Positions 25,121 through 37,091 of a stretch of 64,000 nt of DNA are shown piece after piece. How positions within the stretch are numbered: position 1 is the first letter of the stretch; every line of letters starts with the position of its first letter. Location of the stretch: contig NZ_JACAOR010000002.1 of the NCBI RefSeq assembly GCF_013386115.1, positions 568,383 through 632,382 of the forward strand, given 5' to 3'. The translations under genes and the position numbers were made by a program. The notes under the pieces were generated by a model, which had not been told where the DNA came from, ran no database searches, and saw only the letters and a program-made list of their open reading frames with translations. The DNA is from Pseudomonas gingeri (GTDB lineage: Bacteria > Pseudomonadota > Gammaproteobacteria > Pseudomonadales > Pseudomonadaceae).

Positions 25121-26146
25121 TCACAACCCTGCCGCCGCCAGGTTCGGTGCCACCCAGTCGGTCACCTTGAACGGCTTGCGGATCAGCTTCTGCTGGACCG
25201 CCAGATCCACCGAATCCTGCAGTTTGCCAAGGAACACCGGGTCCAGTTGCGAAGGGAAAATCTCGCTGAGTTTCTCGTCCTTCAGGTCCTGCTGGAGAAT
25301 CACCGGTGGATAACTGGCCAGTCCCGAGACCAGTTGGACATAGGCATCCTTGTTGCCATCCTCGGTCAGCCATTCCACGGCTTGCTGCTGGGCCTTGAGC
25401 AACTTGTCGACCACATCCGGGTGGGCATCGACAAAGGCCCCGGAACCCACCAGCACGCTCTGGATGCTGCCGGCCCCGCCCAGCGCCTTGGTGTTCACCG
25501 GCAACTCAGCCAGGCCCTTGGCCTGCAATGCCGTCAGGTTCGAACTGCCCCACGACGCATCGATCTGCTTCGCCGCCAAGGCCGCCACCGCCGCGCTGAA
25601 ATCCAGGTTGATGACCTTGAAGTCCTTCTCGCTCAAGCCCTGGCTGGCCAGCGCGGCATCGAAGGAAAGCTGGCTGGCGGTGCCACGGAATACCGCCACG
25701 CGCTTGCCCTTGAGGTCCTCCAGGGTCTTGATCCCCGAGCCGGGCACCACGCCCAGGTACTGCTTGACCCCTCGCGCCGAGGCACTCAGCAACCGCGTAT
25801 CCAGCCCGTTCGACTTGCCGATGATCGCCGCCAGGTCGCCCAGGTAGGCGAAGTCCACCTGACCGTTGGCGAAGGCTTCATTGATCACCGGGCCGGCGCC
25901 CTTGAAGAAATTCCACTGCACCTTGATGCCCTGGTCGGCAAAGGCCTTTTCGTAGATCTGCCGGCTGCGCAGCACATCCACCACACCGCCGCCGCTGTGT
26001 TCGGTGCCGGCGCTCAGGTCGGGCACGGCAATGCGGATTTCCTTGAGCTCGGCCGCCTCGGCCGAGAGCGGCAGGTAGCCCAGCACGCCAGCCAGGGCGG
26101 TGGTGGCGAACAGGCGGACGACGCCGCCTTTGAACAGGGTTTTCAT
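25121..26146 (-). CDS. atsR: Sulfate-ester ABC transporter substrate-binding protein, AtsR-like
   Basis: A 341-aa periplasmic binding protein of the SsuA/TauA/NrtA class. The signal peptide is MKTLFKGGVVRLFATTALAGVLGYLPLSAEA with an AEA cleavage site. The mature part has the two-lobe pattern (AVPDLSAGTEHSGGG..., GSGIKTLEDLKGKRVAVFRGTASQLS, DASWGSSNL). The ATG at 26146 has AAGGAG upstream; the longer frame is rejected. It is divergent from the permease and ATPase genes, with 323 bp between starts holding two candidate regulatory elements. In P. putida and P. aeruginosa the equivalent protein delivers sulfate esters to AtsBC. Confidence 0.88.
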   Translation of the reverse strand: MKTLFKGGVVRLFATTALAGVLGYLPLSAEAAELKEIRIAVPDLSAGTEHSGGGVVDVLRSRQIYEKAFADQGIKVQWNFFKGAGPVINEAFANGQVDFAYLGDLAAIIGKSNGLDTRLLSASARGVKQYLGVVPGSGIKTLEDLKGKRVAVFRGTASQLSFDAALASQGLSEKDFKVINLDFSAAVAALAAKQIDASWGSSNLTALQAKGLAELPVNTKALGGAGSIQSVLVGSGAFVDAHPDVVDKLLKAQQQAVEWLTEDGNKDAYVQLVSGLASYPPVILQQDLKDEKLSEIFPSQLDPVFLGKLQDSVDLAVQQKLIRKPFKVTDWVAPNLAAAGL

Positions 26147-26235
26147 GGGGTGGTGCTCCTTTGCGACAGGCTTCGAGGCGCTGAAGGTAGGCACAGCCCT
26201 GATCAACAATAAAATACTAATAATTCACATTTTAG

Positions 26236-26249
26236 TAACTTTAAAGAAT
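26236..26249. promoter_or_regulatory. TAACTTTAAAGAAT element upstream of atsR
   Basis: The exact reverse complement of the 14-mer upstream of sftP at 20135-20148. It lies 90-103 bp before the atsR start and about 220 bp before atsB. Confidence 0.4.
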
Positions 26250-26291
26250 ATAAGCACTGAAACACCGCTCCCACCGCGCCATGCATGCAGT

Positions 26292-26317
26292 GCATCGAAA
26301 ATATTCTTCGAATGCAT
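26292..26317. promoter_or_regulatory. 26-bp palindrome, copy 5 (atsR / atsB), best symmetry
   Basis: Plus strand: GCATCGAA and TTCGAATGC arms around AATATTC, an almost perfect inverted repeat. ATGCAT motifs continue on both sides (26281-26286 and 26312-26317). It lies about 146 bp from the atsR start and 153 bp from the atsB start. Confidence 0.7.
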
Positions 26318-26469
26318 TGGATGCTTGCCTTGTACGGGCCTTAAATGGCTTTTTTCTTATCTCCCAATAGAATCGATAAGATTTTTTATAGAGCCAATAA
26401 GCATATACAAACGAGCTTATTCAAATCAGCGCCGTGCATCGCCCGGAACACCGACAACGGAGGTCTGCC

Positions 26470-28064
26470 ATGGCCCGTGTTTCTCTCCTCAGTCTGCCGC
26501 TGACACTCCCGCCCGCCGGACACCGGCGGTCATGGCCGAGCCTCGGCCCGCGGGCATTGCCCTGGCTGCTGCCCCTGACGCTGGCGGCCCTGTGGTGGAT
26601 CGCCAGCCGTGAGCGGTGGATGAGCGAGCAGATCCTGCCGCCGCCGTCGCTGGTCTGGCAAAGCGCCCTGGACCTGGCCGGCGGCGAATTGTGGAGCCAC
26701 CTGTGGATCAGCCTGCAGCGCCTGCTGCGCGGTCTGCTCGCCGGGGTCGGTATCGGCGCCCTGCTGGGTGGCTTGCTGGGGTTCAGCCGGCGCGCCGAGC
26801 GCTGGGTGTTCCCCACCTTCAGCGCCCTCGCGCAGATCCCGACCCTGGCCTGGATTCCGCTGTTCATGGTGTTTTTCGGCATCGGCGAAATGCTCAAGCT
26901 GGTGGTGCTGATCAAGGCCGTGGTGGTGCCGGTGACCCTGCATACCCTGGTCGGTGTACGCGATGCCCAGCCGAGGCTGCGCGAGGCCGCGGCGGTCCTG
27001 CGCCTGCCGCCGTACCTGCTGGTCCGCCGGCTGATCCTGCCCGCCGCGCTGCCGGCGTTCATGGCCGGCCTGCGCCTGGCGCTGGCCGCCGGCTGGACCT
27101 CGTTGCTAGCCGTGGAACTGCTGGCCTCCAGCGAGGGTATCGGCTACCTGATGGTCTATGCCCGGCAACTGTTCATGCTGGATATCGTCTTTGTCTGCAT
27201 CCTGGTCATCGGTGTGCTCGGCGTGCTGATGGACCGGGGCATCGCCCTGCTCGACCGGCGCCTGGTGCACTGGCCGCACCCGGCCACCGCCCAGATTCCC
27301 CGTGGCCCGCGGTATCAGGGCTGGCAACGCCTGCAACCCTGGGCACTGCCGCTGATGCTGCTGGTGCTCTGGCAAGGTGCGAGCGACCAGCAGTGGATCG
27401 ACGCGAACATCCTGGTCAGCCCCTTGGCGGTGCTGCACAGCCTCTGGAGCGGGATACTCGACAACAGCCTGCCCGCCAGCCTGGGCCTGAGCCTGAAACG
27501 CACCCTGGCCGGCCTGCTCCTCGGCGGGTCCCTGGGCTTTGGCCTCGGCTTGCTGCTGGGCCTGTCGAAAACCGGCGAGCGCCTGCTCGGCCCGAGCCTG
27601 TCGGCCCTGCGCCAGATCGCGATTTTCGCCTGGGTGCCGCTGCTCACCGCCTGGTTCGGCCTGGGCGAACTGGCCAAGGCGGTGTTCGTCGCCCTGGCCG
27701 CCTTCTTCCCGTTGTTTATCGCCACACAGCGCAGCGTCGCCAACCTGTCGCCGCAACTGACCGAAGCCGCCCGGGTCCTGCGCCTGAACCTCTGGCAGCG
27801 CCTGCGCAAGCTGGTGTTGCCCGGTGCCGCCCCGGGGATTTTCGCCGGGCTGCGCCTGAGCCTGATCTACGCCTGGCTCGGCACCCTCGGCGCCGAATAC
27901 TTCATGCCGTCCAACGGCGGTATCGGCGCGGTGATGATCGGTGCCCAACAGCTGCTGCGCATGGACGTGATCATGGCCGGCATGCTCCTGGTCGGTCTCA
28001 CCGGCGCCCTGATCAACCTGCTCGGCCAACGCCTCGAAAGCCGCGCCACCCGCTGGAGACACGC

Positions 28065-28068
<4 letters not shown>
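26470..28068 (+). CDS. atsB: ABC transporter permease with two fused BPD domains, AtsB-like
   Basis: A 532-aa inner-membrane permease formed by two complete binding-protein-dependent permease modules in one chain, about residues 20-275 and 285-530. Each carries an EAA-type loop (EAAAVLRLPPYLLVRRLILPAALPAFMAGLR in the first, EAARVLRLNLWQRLRKLVLPGAAPGIFAGLR in the second, trimmed here to their repeated core). The start at 26470 has GGAGG upstream. A single fused chain can supply both halves of the channel. The stop overlaps the ATP-binding gene start by 4 bp (ATGA). It imports sulfate esters with AtsR and AtsC. Confidence 0.9.
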
Positions 28069-30504
<2,436 letters not shown>

Positions 30505-30540
30505 GACAAGAGCGAAACCTCCAGGAGCCCGCCCGATGAT

Positions 30541-30621
30541 CGTTCCCACGCTCCGCGTGGGAACGCCTCACTGGACGCTCTGCGTCCGCTTTTTGTGGCG
30601 CAGAGCATCACGGGCTGCATT
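30541..30621. repeat. Truncated copy of the GTTCCCACGC repeat
   Basis: Bases 30541-30621 match the element at 4302-4403 (CGTTCCCACGCTCCGCGTGG, then GGACGCTCTGCG and CGCAGAGCATCACGGGCTGC), but the right-hand GTTCCCACGC hairpin is missing. It lies between the convergent ends of atsA and the desaturase gene. Confidence 0.72.
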
Positions 30622-30626
30622 TCCGC

Positions 30627-31700
30627 CTACCCCTGTGCCGTACGCGCCGCCTGCGGGCTCCGCCGTTCCTGCGCGGCAAACCGGTTCGCCCGGCCGAACG
30701 TGCCGAAATCGTTGAAGCGCACGCCCATCTCGGCCATCACCCTGTGCGCCACCGGCGCGGTCATCTGGCGGATATAGAAGGGCTCCTTGACCACGAAATG
30801 ATGAATCCCGTGGGTGCTGCCGAAATTGAAGCAGAACGCCTGCAACGGCCACAGCCACCAGGGATTGAGCACCTGGGTCTGCTGGATCACGTTGCCCGGC
30901 TCGACGTCACCGTAGTAGTGCATGTTCGAGCTGATGAAATGCAGGCAGAAGGTGCGCAATACGTTCGGCCCGATCAGCACCACCACCGCGATATCGATCA
31001 CCCGCATCACCGCCAGGGTATCGGCCGACCAGTCGATCGACGCGCCCAGCAGGCCGGCGAGGCCATTGGCGCCGTGGAAGCCGAGGAATACATACCAGGC
31101 CCCCCAGTGCAGCAAGGCCAGTGGTGCATAGACCAGGAACACCCGCTTGAGAATGCTGCGCCGATGGGCCCAGGTCTTCGCCCGGGACATGCGGATCAGC
31201 GCCGACATCATGTTGTCGCCCACCATCAGCAGCCGCGCCAGGCCCCAGGGTTCGCCATTGGTGATCGCCCGCTCTTCCATGTCGGCCTCGGTGCCGGACA
31301 CCTTGTGGTGGTTGAGGTGCAGGTGCCGGCGGACCCACGGGTTGATGGTGCTCGGCCGCGCCAGCCAGACCAGCGCCAGCATCAGGTTGTGGGGCAGCCG
31401 CTGCTTGCGGAAGTACATGCTGTGGATCAGGTCGTGCTCCAGCTCGTGGGTCAGTGAGGCCAGGAACGCGTTCAGCAACAGACATGCCCACCAGGCCAGG
31501 TAACCCTCAATGTAGAGCGCCGCCGAGCCGACCATGCCGGCCAGGGCAAAGGCCAGGATGCCCGCGCCAAGGGCGTCCTGGTGGTTCAGCAGCGGGTAGC
31601 GCCGGCGCAGTTCGACGCCCCGGGCCATGACCACTTCACGAATATGCGCGCTGCGTTGTTGTGCATTCAGGCGCTCGGGACTTGCGCAAACACCGTCCAT
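30627..31700 (-). CDS. Membrane fatty acid desaturase family protein
   Basis: A 357-aa membrane di-iron desaturase or hydroxylase. The three histidine boxes are HELEHDLIH (85-93), HLNHH (128-132) and HGIHH near residue 305. There are about four transmembrane helices. It differs from the acyl-CoA Delta-9 enzyme DesA at 40891 in box spacing and belongs to the FA_desaturase family with a HELEH first box. It is divergent from an AraC regulator gene with 96 bp between starts, which probably controls it. The substrate is not known. Confidence 0.88.
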   Translation of the reverse strand: MDGVCASPERLNAQQRSAHIREVVMARGVELRRRYPLLNHQDALGAGILAFALAGMVGSAALYIEGYLAWWACLLLNAFLASLTHELEHDLIHSMYFRKQRLPHNLMLALVWLARPSTINPWVRRHLHLNHHKVSGTEADMEERAITNGEPWGLARLLMVGDNMMSALIRMSRAKTWAHRRSILKRVFLVYAPLALLHWGAWYVFLGFHGANGLAGLLGASIDWSADTLAVMRVIDIAVVVLIGPNVLRTFCLHFISSNMHYYGDVEPGNVIQQTQVLNPWWLWPLQAFCFNFGSTHGIHHFVVKEPFYIRQMTAPVAHRVMAEMGVRFNDFGTFGRANRFAAQERRSPQAARTAQG

Positions 31701-31796
31701 GATTCCATCCTCTGGTTATTGATGTTCGCATCCTGCGCCGCGCCGTCGCCCAACGTAGTAGCCGCGAACGCCAACCTGTTGACCGGATGCGCCAAC
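31701..31796. promoter_or_regulatory. Divergent promoter region, desaturase / AraC regulator
   Basis: A 96-bp spacer. CAACGTAGTAGCCGCGAACGCCAAC and the flanking GTTGACC (a possible -35) lie close to the AraC start. AraC regulators commonly activate a divergent target from such spacers. Confidence 0.4.
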
Positions 31797-32801
31797 ATGC
31801 CCGAACCGACTTCGCTTTCCAGCTGGACCCGCGCCCTGCGCAAGCAGCTCGACGCCCTCGGCCTCGACAGCGCCGCCCTGTGCCGCGAGGCCGGGCTCGA
31901 CCCGCAGTTGATGGACGATCCCAACGCCCGCTACCCGTTGTCGGCCACCACGCGCCTGTGGCAGCTGGCGGTGACGGCCAGCGGCGACCCGGCGATCGGC
32001 CTGCGGGTCTCGCGTTTCGTCAGCCCGACCACCTTCCACGCCCTCGGTTATGCCCTGGTCGCCAGTGGCAGCCTGCGCGAGGTGTTCGAACGGATCGTGC
32101 GCTATCACCAGGTGGTCAGCGATGCCCTTGAGCTGGAACTGAGCCGCGAGGGCGAGCGCTACCGTTTTCGCCTGCAGGTGCCCAAGGACAGCCCGGCACC
32201 GGCGCCAGAGGCCATCGACGCCTTCGCCGCGATCTACGTGCGCACCTGCCGCAACCGCCTGGGCCGCGAATACGCGCCGCTGGCGGTGTACTTGCGGCGG
32301 CCCGAGCCGGCCGATCCGAAACCCTGGCACACGGTGTTCCGCGCGCCGGTGTTCTTCGCCGCCGCGGAAGATCGCCTGGAGTTCGCCTGCGCCGACTTCG
32401 ACAGCCATCTGGACGACGCCAACCCGGAACTGGCCGAGCACAACGAAGCGGTGCTCAATCGCACCCTGGCACAACTCAAGCCGCTGACCTGGGAGCGCAA
32501 GGTACGCCAGGCCATCGAGGCGCAGTTGCCGGAAGGCGAACCGTCGGCCGAACGCATCGCCCAGGCCCTGCACCTGAGCCTGCGCAGCCTGCAACGGCAC
32601 CTGGCCGACGAGGGTTGCCGCTACGACACGCTGCTCAACGAATGCCGGGAAAACCTGGCGCTGCTGCACCTGCGCGACCCACAGTGCTCATTGAGCGAAG
32701 TCAGCTACCTGCTCGGTTTTGCCGACACCAGCAGCTTCAGCCGGGCGTTCAAGCGCTGGACCGGCATCACCCCGGGGCAGTTCCGCGACGGCCTGCGCTG
32801 A
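31797..32801 (+). CDS. AraC family transcriptional regulator
   Basis: A 334-aa regulator. The N-terminal part (about 15-200) is the Arabinose_bd-type domain found in OruR/ArgR-like AraC proteins (LDALGLDSAALCREAGLD...LRVSRFVSPTTFHALGYALVAS). The C-terminal 95 residues carry two HTHs (SAERIAQALHLSLRSLQRHL and SLSEVSYLLGFADTSSFSRAFKRWTGITPGQF trimmed to their cores). The start at 31797 is chosen by family length; an in-frame upstream extension has no similarity. It is divergent from the desaturase gene, its likely target. Confidence 0.9.
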   Translation: MPEPTSLSSWTRALRKQLDALGLDSAALCREAGLDPQLMDDPNARYPLSATTRLWQLAVTASGDPAIGLRVSRFVSPTTFHALGYALVASGSLREVFERIVRYHQVVSDALELELSREGERYRFRLQVPKDSPAPAPEAIDAFAAIYVRTCRNRLGREYAPLAVYLRRPEPADPKPWHTVFRAPVFFAAAEDRLEFACADFDSHLDDANPELAEHNEAVLNRTLAQLKPLTWERKVRQAIEAQLPEGEPSAERIAQALHLSLRSLQRHLADEGCRYDTLLNECRENLALLHLRDPQCSLSEVSYLLGFADTSSFSRAFKRWTGITPGQFRDGLR

Positions 32802-32844
32802 AGGCCCCTGAAAGAACGAACACACGGGACACTGTAGGAGCCAG

Positions 32845-33531
32845 TCAGTTGCTGGCCGCCGCCCGCAGGCGTTCCAGGTCGAGAATCTCGATTTCCCCGT
32901 AGTTGAGGTGGACGATGCCCTCGTCCTGCAGGCCCTGGAGAATCTGGTTGGTGGTCTGGCGTGATAGCGACAGCATCGACGCCAGCTGGTCCTGGGCCAG
33001 CGGGATCAGTTGTCGCGAGTGATTGAGTTCGCCGTAGCCTTCGGCGATCTGCAACAGCCGATGCGCCAGGCGCGCCGGGGCCGGCATCAGGCTCAACTGC
33101 TCCAGGCCGATAAAGGTCAGGCGCAGCTTCTGGCTCATCAGCAACGCGAACTGCCGCCAGTATTCCGGGTGCTCTTCCAACAGTTCCAGCAGGACACTCT
33201 GCGGCACTTGCAGAAGAATCGTATGGCCAACGGCATAGGCATCGTGGGTCCGGGGCAGGCCGTCGAACAGGGAAATCTCGCCGAACCAGTACGGCAGTTC
33301 GATCAGGCTGAGCAGCGCTTCCTTGCCTTTTTCGCTGACGGCACCAACCCGTACCGAACCTTCGAGAACCGCATACAGGCCGCACGGCGGATCGCCGCGC
33401 TTGAACAGGCGCTGACCCGGCGTCAGGCGCCGCCCCTTGGCCGCGGCCAGCAAGCTATCCTGCAAGTGTGCAGGCAGATTGCTGAACCAGTGGCCCGTCA
33501 GCAGGCGCGAGCGCCAGGCAGATACGTCCAT
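32845..33531 (-). CDS. Crp/Fnr family transcriptional regulator
   Basis: A 228-aa regulator. The cyclic-nucleotide-binding-like beta-roll covers about residues 20-130 (LTPGQRLFKRGDPPCGLYAVLEGSVRVG..., WFGEISLFDGLPRTHDA) and a winged HTH lies at about 165-225 (LAQDQLASMLSLSRQTTNQILQGLQDEGIV). No N-terminal cysteine cluster is present, so it does not carry an Fnr iron-sulfur centre. The ATG at 33531 has GGAG at 6 bases; longer starts are possible. It is divergent from the DUF962 gene at 33618. The effector is unknown. Confidence 0.88.
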   Translation of the reverse strand: MDVSAWRSRLLTGHWFSNLPAHLQDSLLAAAKGRRLTPGQRLFKRGDPPCGLYAVLEGSVRVGAVSEKGKEALLSLIELPYWFGEISLFDGLPRTHDAYAVGHTILLQVPQSVLLELLEEHPEYWRQFALLMSQKLRLTFIGLEQLSLMPAPARLAHRLLQIAEGYGELNHSRQLIPLAQDQLASMLSLSRQTTNQILQGLQDEGIVHLNYGEIEILDLERLRAAASN

Positions 33532-33617
33532 GAGATCTCCAAAACGATTGTCGTCTAGCCGACAGTGCAAATTTTCCGGTTGGGGCATGATCCCATCACC
33601 CCACAGGAGGAATAACA

Positions 33618-34142
33618 ATGAAAAACCTCGTCGAGCATCTCAGTCAATACGCGGCATACCACCGTGATCCGCGCAATATCGCCAGTCACTTCATCGGGAT
33701 TCCGCTGATCGTGGTCGCCGTCGCCGTCTTGCTGTCACGGCCAGGATGGCCGGTGGCCGGGCTCTGGCTGACCCCGGCGGTACTTTTGGCGGTGGTCTCG
33801 GCGTGGTTCTACCTGCGCCTGGAAGTGGCCCTCGGACTGCTGATGACGGTGCTGCTCGGCCTATCCGTTTGGCTAGGCCAGATACTGGCCGCACAAAGCA
33901 CGATGGTCTGGTTGAGCAGCGGCGTCGGCCTGTTCGTGCTCGGCTGGGCGATCCAGTTCGTCGGGCATTACTACGAAGGGCGCAAGCCGGCGTTTGTCGA
34001 CGACCTGAGCGGATTGATCGTCGGACCGCTGTTCGTGGTGGCGGAACTGGCGTTCCTGCTGGGGCTGCGCAAGGCGCTCAAGCATGAGATCGAAGCGCGG
34101 GCGGGGGTGGTGCGGTTGCGGGAGAAGCGGGCGGCCGTTTGA
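33618..34142 (+). CDS. DUF962 / Mpo1-like membrane protein
   Basis: A 174-aa membrane protein with four predicted helices. The N-terminal YAAYHRDPRNIASHFIGIPLI and the later WAIQFVGHYYEGRKPAFVDD are the two histidine-rich signatures of the DUF962/Mpo1 family. Yeast Mpo1 is an Fe(II)-dependent dioxygenase acting on 2-hydroxy fatty acids; the conserved histidines (His20, His28 and the GHYYEG His) are present here. A strong AGGAGGAATAAC ribosome-binding site precedes the ATG. It is divergent from the Crp/Fnr gene. Confidence 0.88.
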   Translation: MKNLVEHLSQYAAYHRDPRNIASHFIGIPLIVVAVAVLLSRPGWPVAGLWLTPAVLLAVVSAWFYLRLEVALGLLMTVLLGLSVWLGQILAAQSTMVWLSSGVGLFVLGWAIQFVGHYYEGRKPAFVDDLSGLIVGPLFVVAELAFLLGLRKALKHEIEARAGVVRLREKRAAV

Positions 34143-34179
34143 GGGGGAGGGCCTGCAAAGGCTTCTTCGGCCTCTTCAG

Positions 34180-34265
34180 CCTCTTCGCGGGCAAGCCCGC
34201 TCCCACACTGTCCGCGTCGTACCTGAGTCTTGTGGACGAACGAGAACCTGTGGGAGCGGGCTTGG
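34180..34265. repeat. REPIN, GTGGGAGCGGGCTTGCCCGC type
   Basis: The left arm CTTCGCGGGCAAGCCCGCTCCCACA and the right arm TGTGGGAGCGGGCTTG are inverted around about 45 bp. It lies between the convergent ends of the DUF962 gene and cysA. The right arm is truncated. Confidence 0.8.
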
Positions 34266-34312
34266 TCTGGGCAGCATTCCGACGAATCAGACCAGCACAA
34301 GCGCCGCCAGCT

Positions 34313-35302
<990 letters not shown>

Positions 35303-35305
35303 GAC

Positions 35306-36178
35306 TTATTCCTCCGCGGCGCTGGCGCGCAGGCGGTTGATTCGGTTTTCGCTCCACTGCTTGAGCAGCAGGATGAAGAGCGCCAGGATCAGCAACAGGC
35401 TCGCCACGGCGAACGCGGCCACGTGGTTGTATTCGTTGTAGAGGATCTCGACGTGCAGCGGCAGGGTGTTGGTCACCCCGCGAATGTGCCCGGAAACCAC
35501 CGACACCGCGCCAAACTCGCCCATCGCCCGCGCCGTGCAGAGCACCACGCCGTAGATCAGGCCCCACTTGATGTTCGGCACGGTGACATGCCAGAACATC
35601 TGCCAGCCGTTGGCGCCCAGCAGTCGCGCCGCCTCTTCTTCCTGGGTGCCCTGCTCCTGCATCAGCGGGATCAGTTCACGGGCGACGAAGGGCACGGTGA
35701 CGAAGATGGTCGCCAGGACGATGCCCGGCAAGGCGAAGACGATCTGGATATCGTGGTCCGCCAGCCACGGGCCGAACAGGCCCTGGGCGCCGAACATCAG
35801 CACGTAGACGAGACCGGCGATCACCGGCGAGACCGAGAACGGCAGGTCGATCAGCGTGACCAGCATGCTCTTTCCGCGAAAGCTGTACTTGCTCACGCAC
35901 CAGGCCGCGCTGACGCCGAACACCAGGTTCAGCGGCACCGAGATCAGCACGGCGATCACCGTCAGTTTCAGCGCCGACAGGGCGTCCGGCTCGAAGATCG
36001 CGGTGAAGAACGCGCCGAGGCCGAGCTTGAGGCCCTGGGACACCACGATAAACAGCGGCAACAGCAGGAACAGCGCGAAGATCAGCCAGCCGAGGCCGAT
36101 CAGGAGCCGTCGCGAGACGGCACTGCCGCGGCGGGCAGCGTTGGCCGAGGAAGCGGCGCTTATGGACGATTGGGACAT
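35306..36178 (-). CDS. cysW: Sulfate ABC transporter permease CysW
   Basis: A 290-aa inner-membrane permease with six helices and the EAA loop [24 protein letters not shown]. It forms the channel with CysT. It lies 12 bp after cysT and 3 bp before cysA, so the three are one transcript. Confidence 0.96.
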   Translation of the reverse strand: MSQSSISAASSANAARRGSAVSRRLLIGLGWLIFALFLLLPLFIVVSQGLKLGLGAFFTAIFEPDALSALKLTVIAVLISVPLNLVFGVSAAWCVSKYSFRGKSMLVTLIDLPFSVSPVIAGLVYVLMFGAQGLFGPWLADHDIQIVFALPGIVLATIFVTVPFVARELIPLMQEQGTQEEEAARLLGANGWQMFWHVTVPNIKWGLIYGVVLCTARAMGEFGAVSVVSGHIRGVTNTLPLHVEILYNEYNHVAAFAVASLLLILALFILLLKQWSENRINRLRASAAEE

Positions 36179-36190
36179 GTTCGCGCCTCC

Positions 36191-37009
36191 TTATGGGGTT
36201 TCGATACGCCGCTGCAGCAAGTTGATCAGCAGCAACAGGACAAAGGAAACCACCAGCATCATCACGCCGATGGAGGTCGCGCCGGTGTAGTCGTACTGGT
36301 CGAGCTTGACCATGATCAGCAGCGGCAGGATCTCGGTCTTCATCGGCATGTTGCCGGCGATGAAGATCACCGAGCCGTACTCGCCGACGCCACGGGCAAA
36401 GGCCAGGGCGAAGCCCGTCAGCCAGGCGGGCAGCAGCGCCGGGACGAGGATGTGGCGGAACACCTGCAAGGGCTTGGCGCCCAGGCAGGCCGCGGCTTCC
36501 TCGACTTCACGGGGAATGTCGGCGAGCACCGGCTGCACCGTGCGAACCACGAACGGCAGGGTCACGAAGGTCAGTGCCAGGGTGATGCCCAGCGGGGTGT
36601 AGGCGATCTTGAAGCCCAGGTCGGCGGCGAACTGCCCGACCAGGCCGGTCGGCGTGTACAGCGCGGTCAGGGCGATGCCGGCGACGGCGGTGGGCAGGGC
36701 GAACGGCAGGTCGATCATCGCATCGATGATCTTGCGTCCCGGGAAGGTGTAGCGCACCAGCACCCAGGCCAGCAACGTACCGATAATGCCGTTGATGATT
36801 GCCGCATACAGCGCGGTGCCGAAGCTCAGCTTCAGGGCCGCGACCACCCGGGGCGCCGAAATGATCGCCCAGAACTGCTCCCAGGTGAGTTGGGCGGCGT
36901 GCACGAACATCGCCGCCAGCGGTATGAGCACAATCAGGCTGAGGTACACCAAGGTGTAGCCCAGCGTCAGCCCGAAGCCGGGTATGACGGGGGAGATACG
37001 ACGTGACAT
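36191..37009 (-). CDS. cysT: Sulfate ABC transporter permease CysT (CysU)
   Basis: A 272-aa inner-membrane permease with six helices. It has the family N-terminus SPVIPGFGLTLGYTLVYLSLIVLIPL and the EAA loop EVEEAAACLGAKPLQVFRHILVP. It starts 82 bp after sbp. That gap holds a terminator-like hairpin, which would lower permease expression relative to the binding protein. Confidence 0.96.
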   Translation of the reverse strand: MSRRISPVIPGFGLTLGYTLVYLSLIVLIPLAAMFVHAAQLTWEQFWAIISAPRVVAALKLSFGTALYAAIINGIIGTLLAWVLVRYTFPGRKIIDAMIDLPFALPTAVAGIALTALYTPTGLVGQFAADLGFKIAYTPLGITLALTFVTLPFVVRTVQPVLADIPREVEEAAACLGAKPLQVFRHILVPALLPAWLTGFALAFARGVGEYGSVIFIAGNMPMKTEILPLLIMVKLDQYDYTGATSIGVMMLVVSFVLLLLINLLQRRIETP

Positions 37010-37031
37010 AAAAGTCCTTGGTTGTGACGCA

Positions 37032-37058
37032 CAAAAGCCCCGAATGAAATCCGGGGCT
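37032..37058 (-). terminator. Hairpin between sbp and cysT, partial terminator
   Basis: On the minus strand AGCCCCGGATTTCATTCGGGGCT is followed by TTTTGTG, so a 7-bp GC-rich stem and a short T run. It lies 34 bp past the sbp stop and 23 bp before cysT, as expected for an attenuating hairpin after an abundant binding-protein gene. Confidence 0.7.
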
Positions 37059-37091
37059 CCGAGCTTGGCTTACTGTAGGTTACCGTTTCAG

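Larger units (their letters stand above)
26147..26469. promoter_or_regulatory. Divergent promoter region, atsR / atsB
   Basis: A 323-bp spacer, markedly AT-rich at 26200-26260 and 26340-26430. It holds TAACTTTAAAGAAT at 26236-26249 and the most symmetric copy of the 26-bp element at 26292-26317, flanked by further ATGCAT motifs. No gene is seen. Confidence 0.6.
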
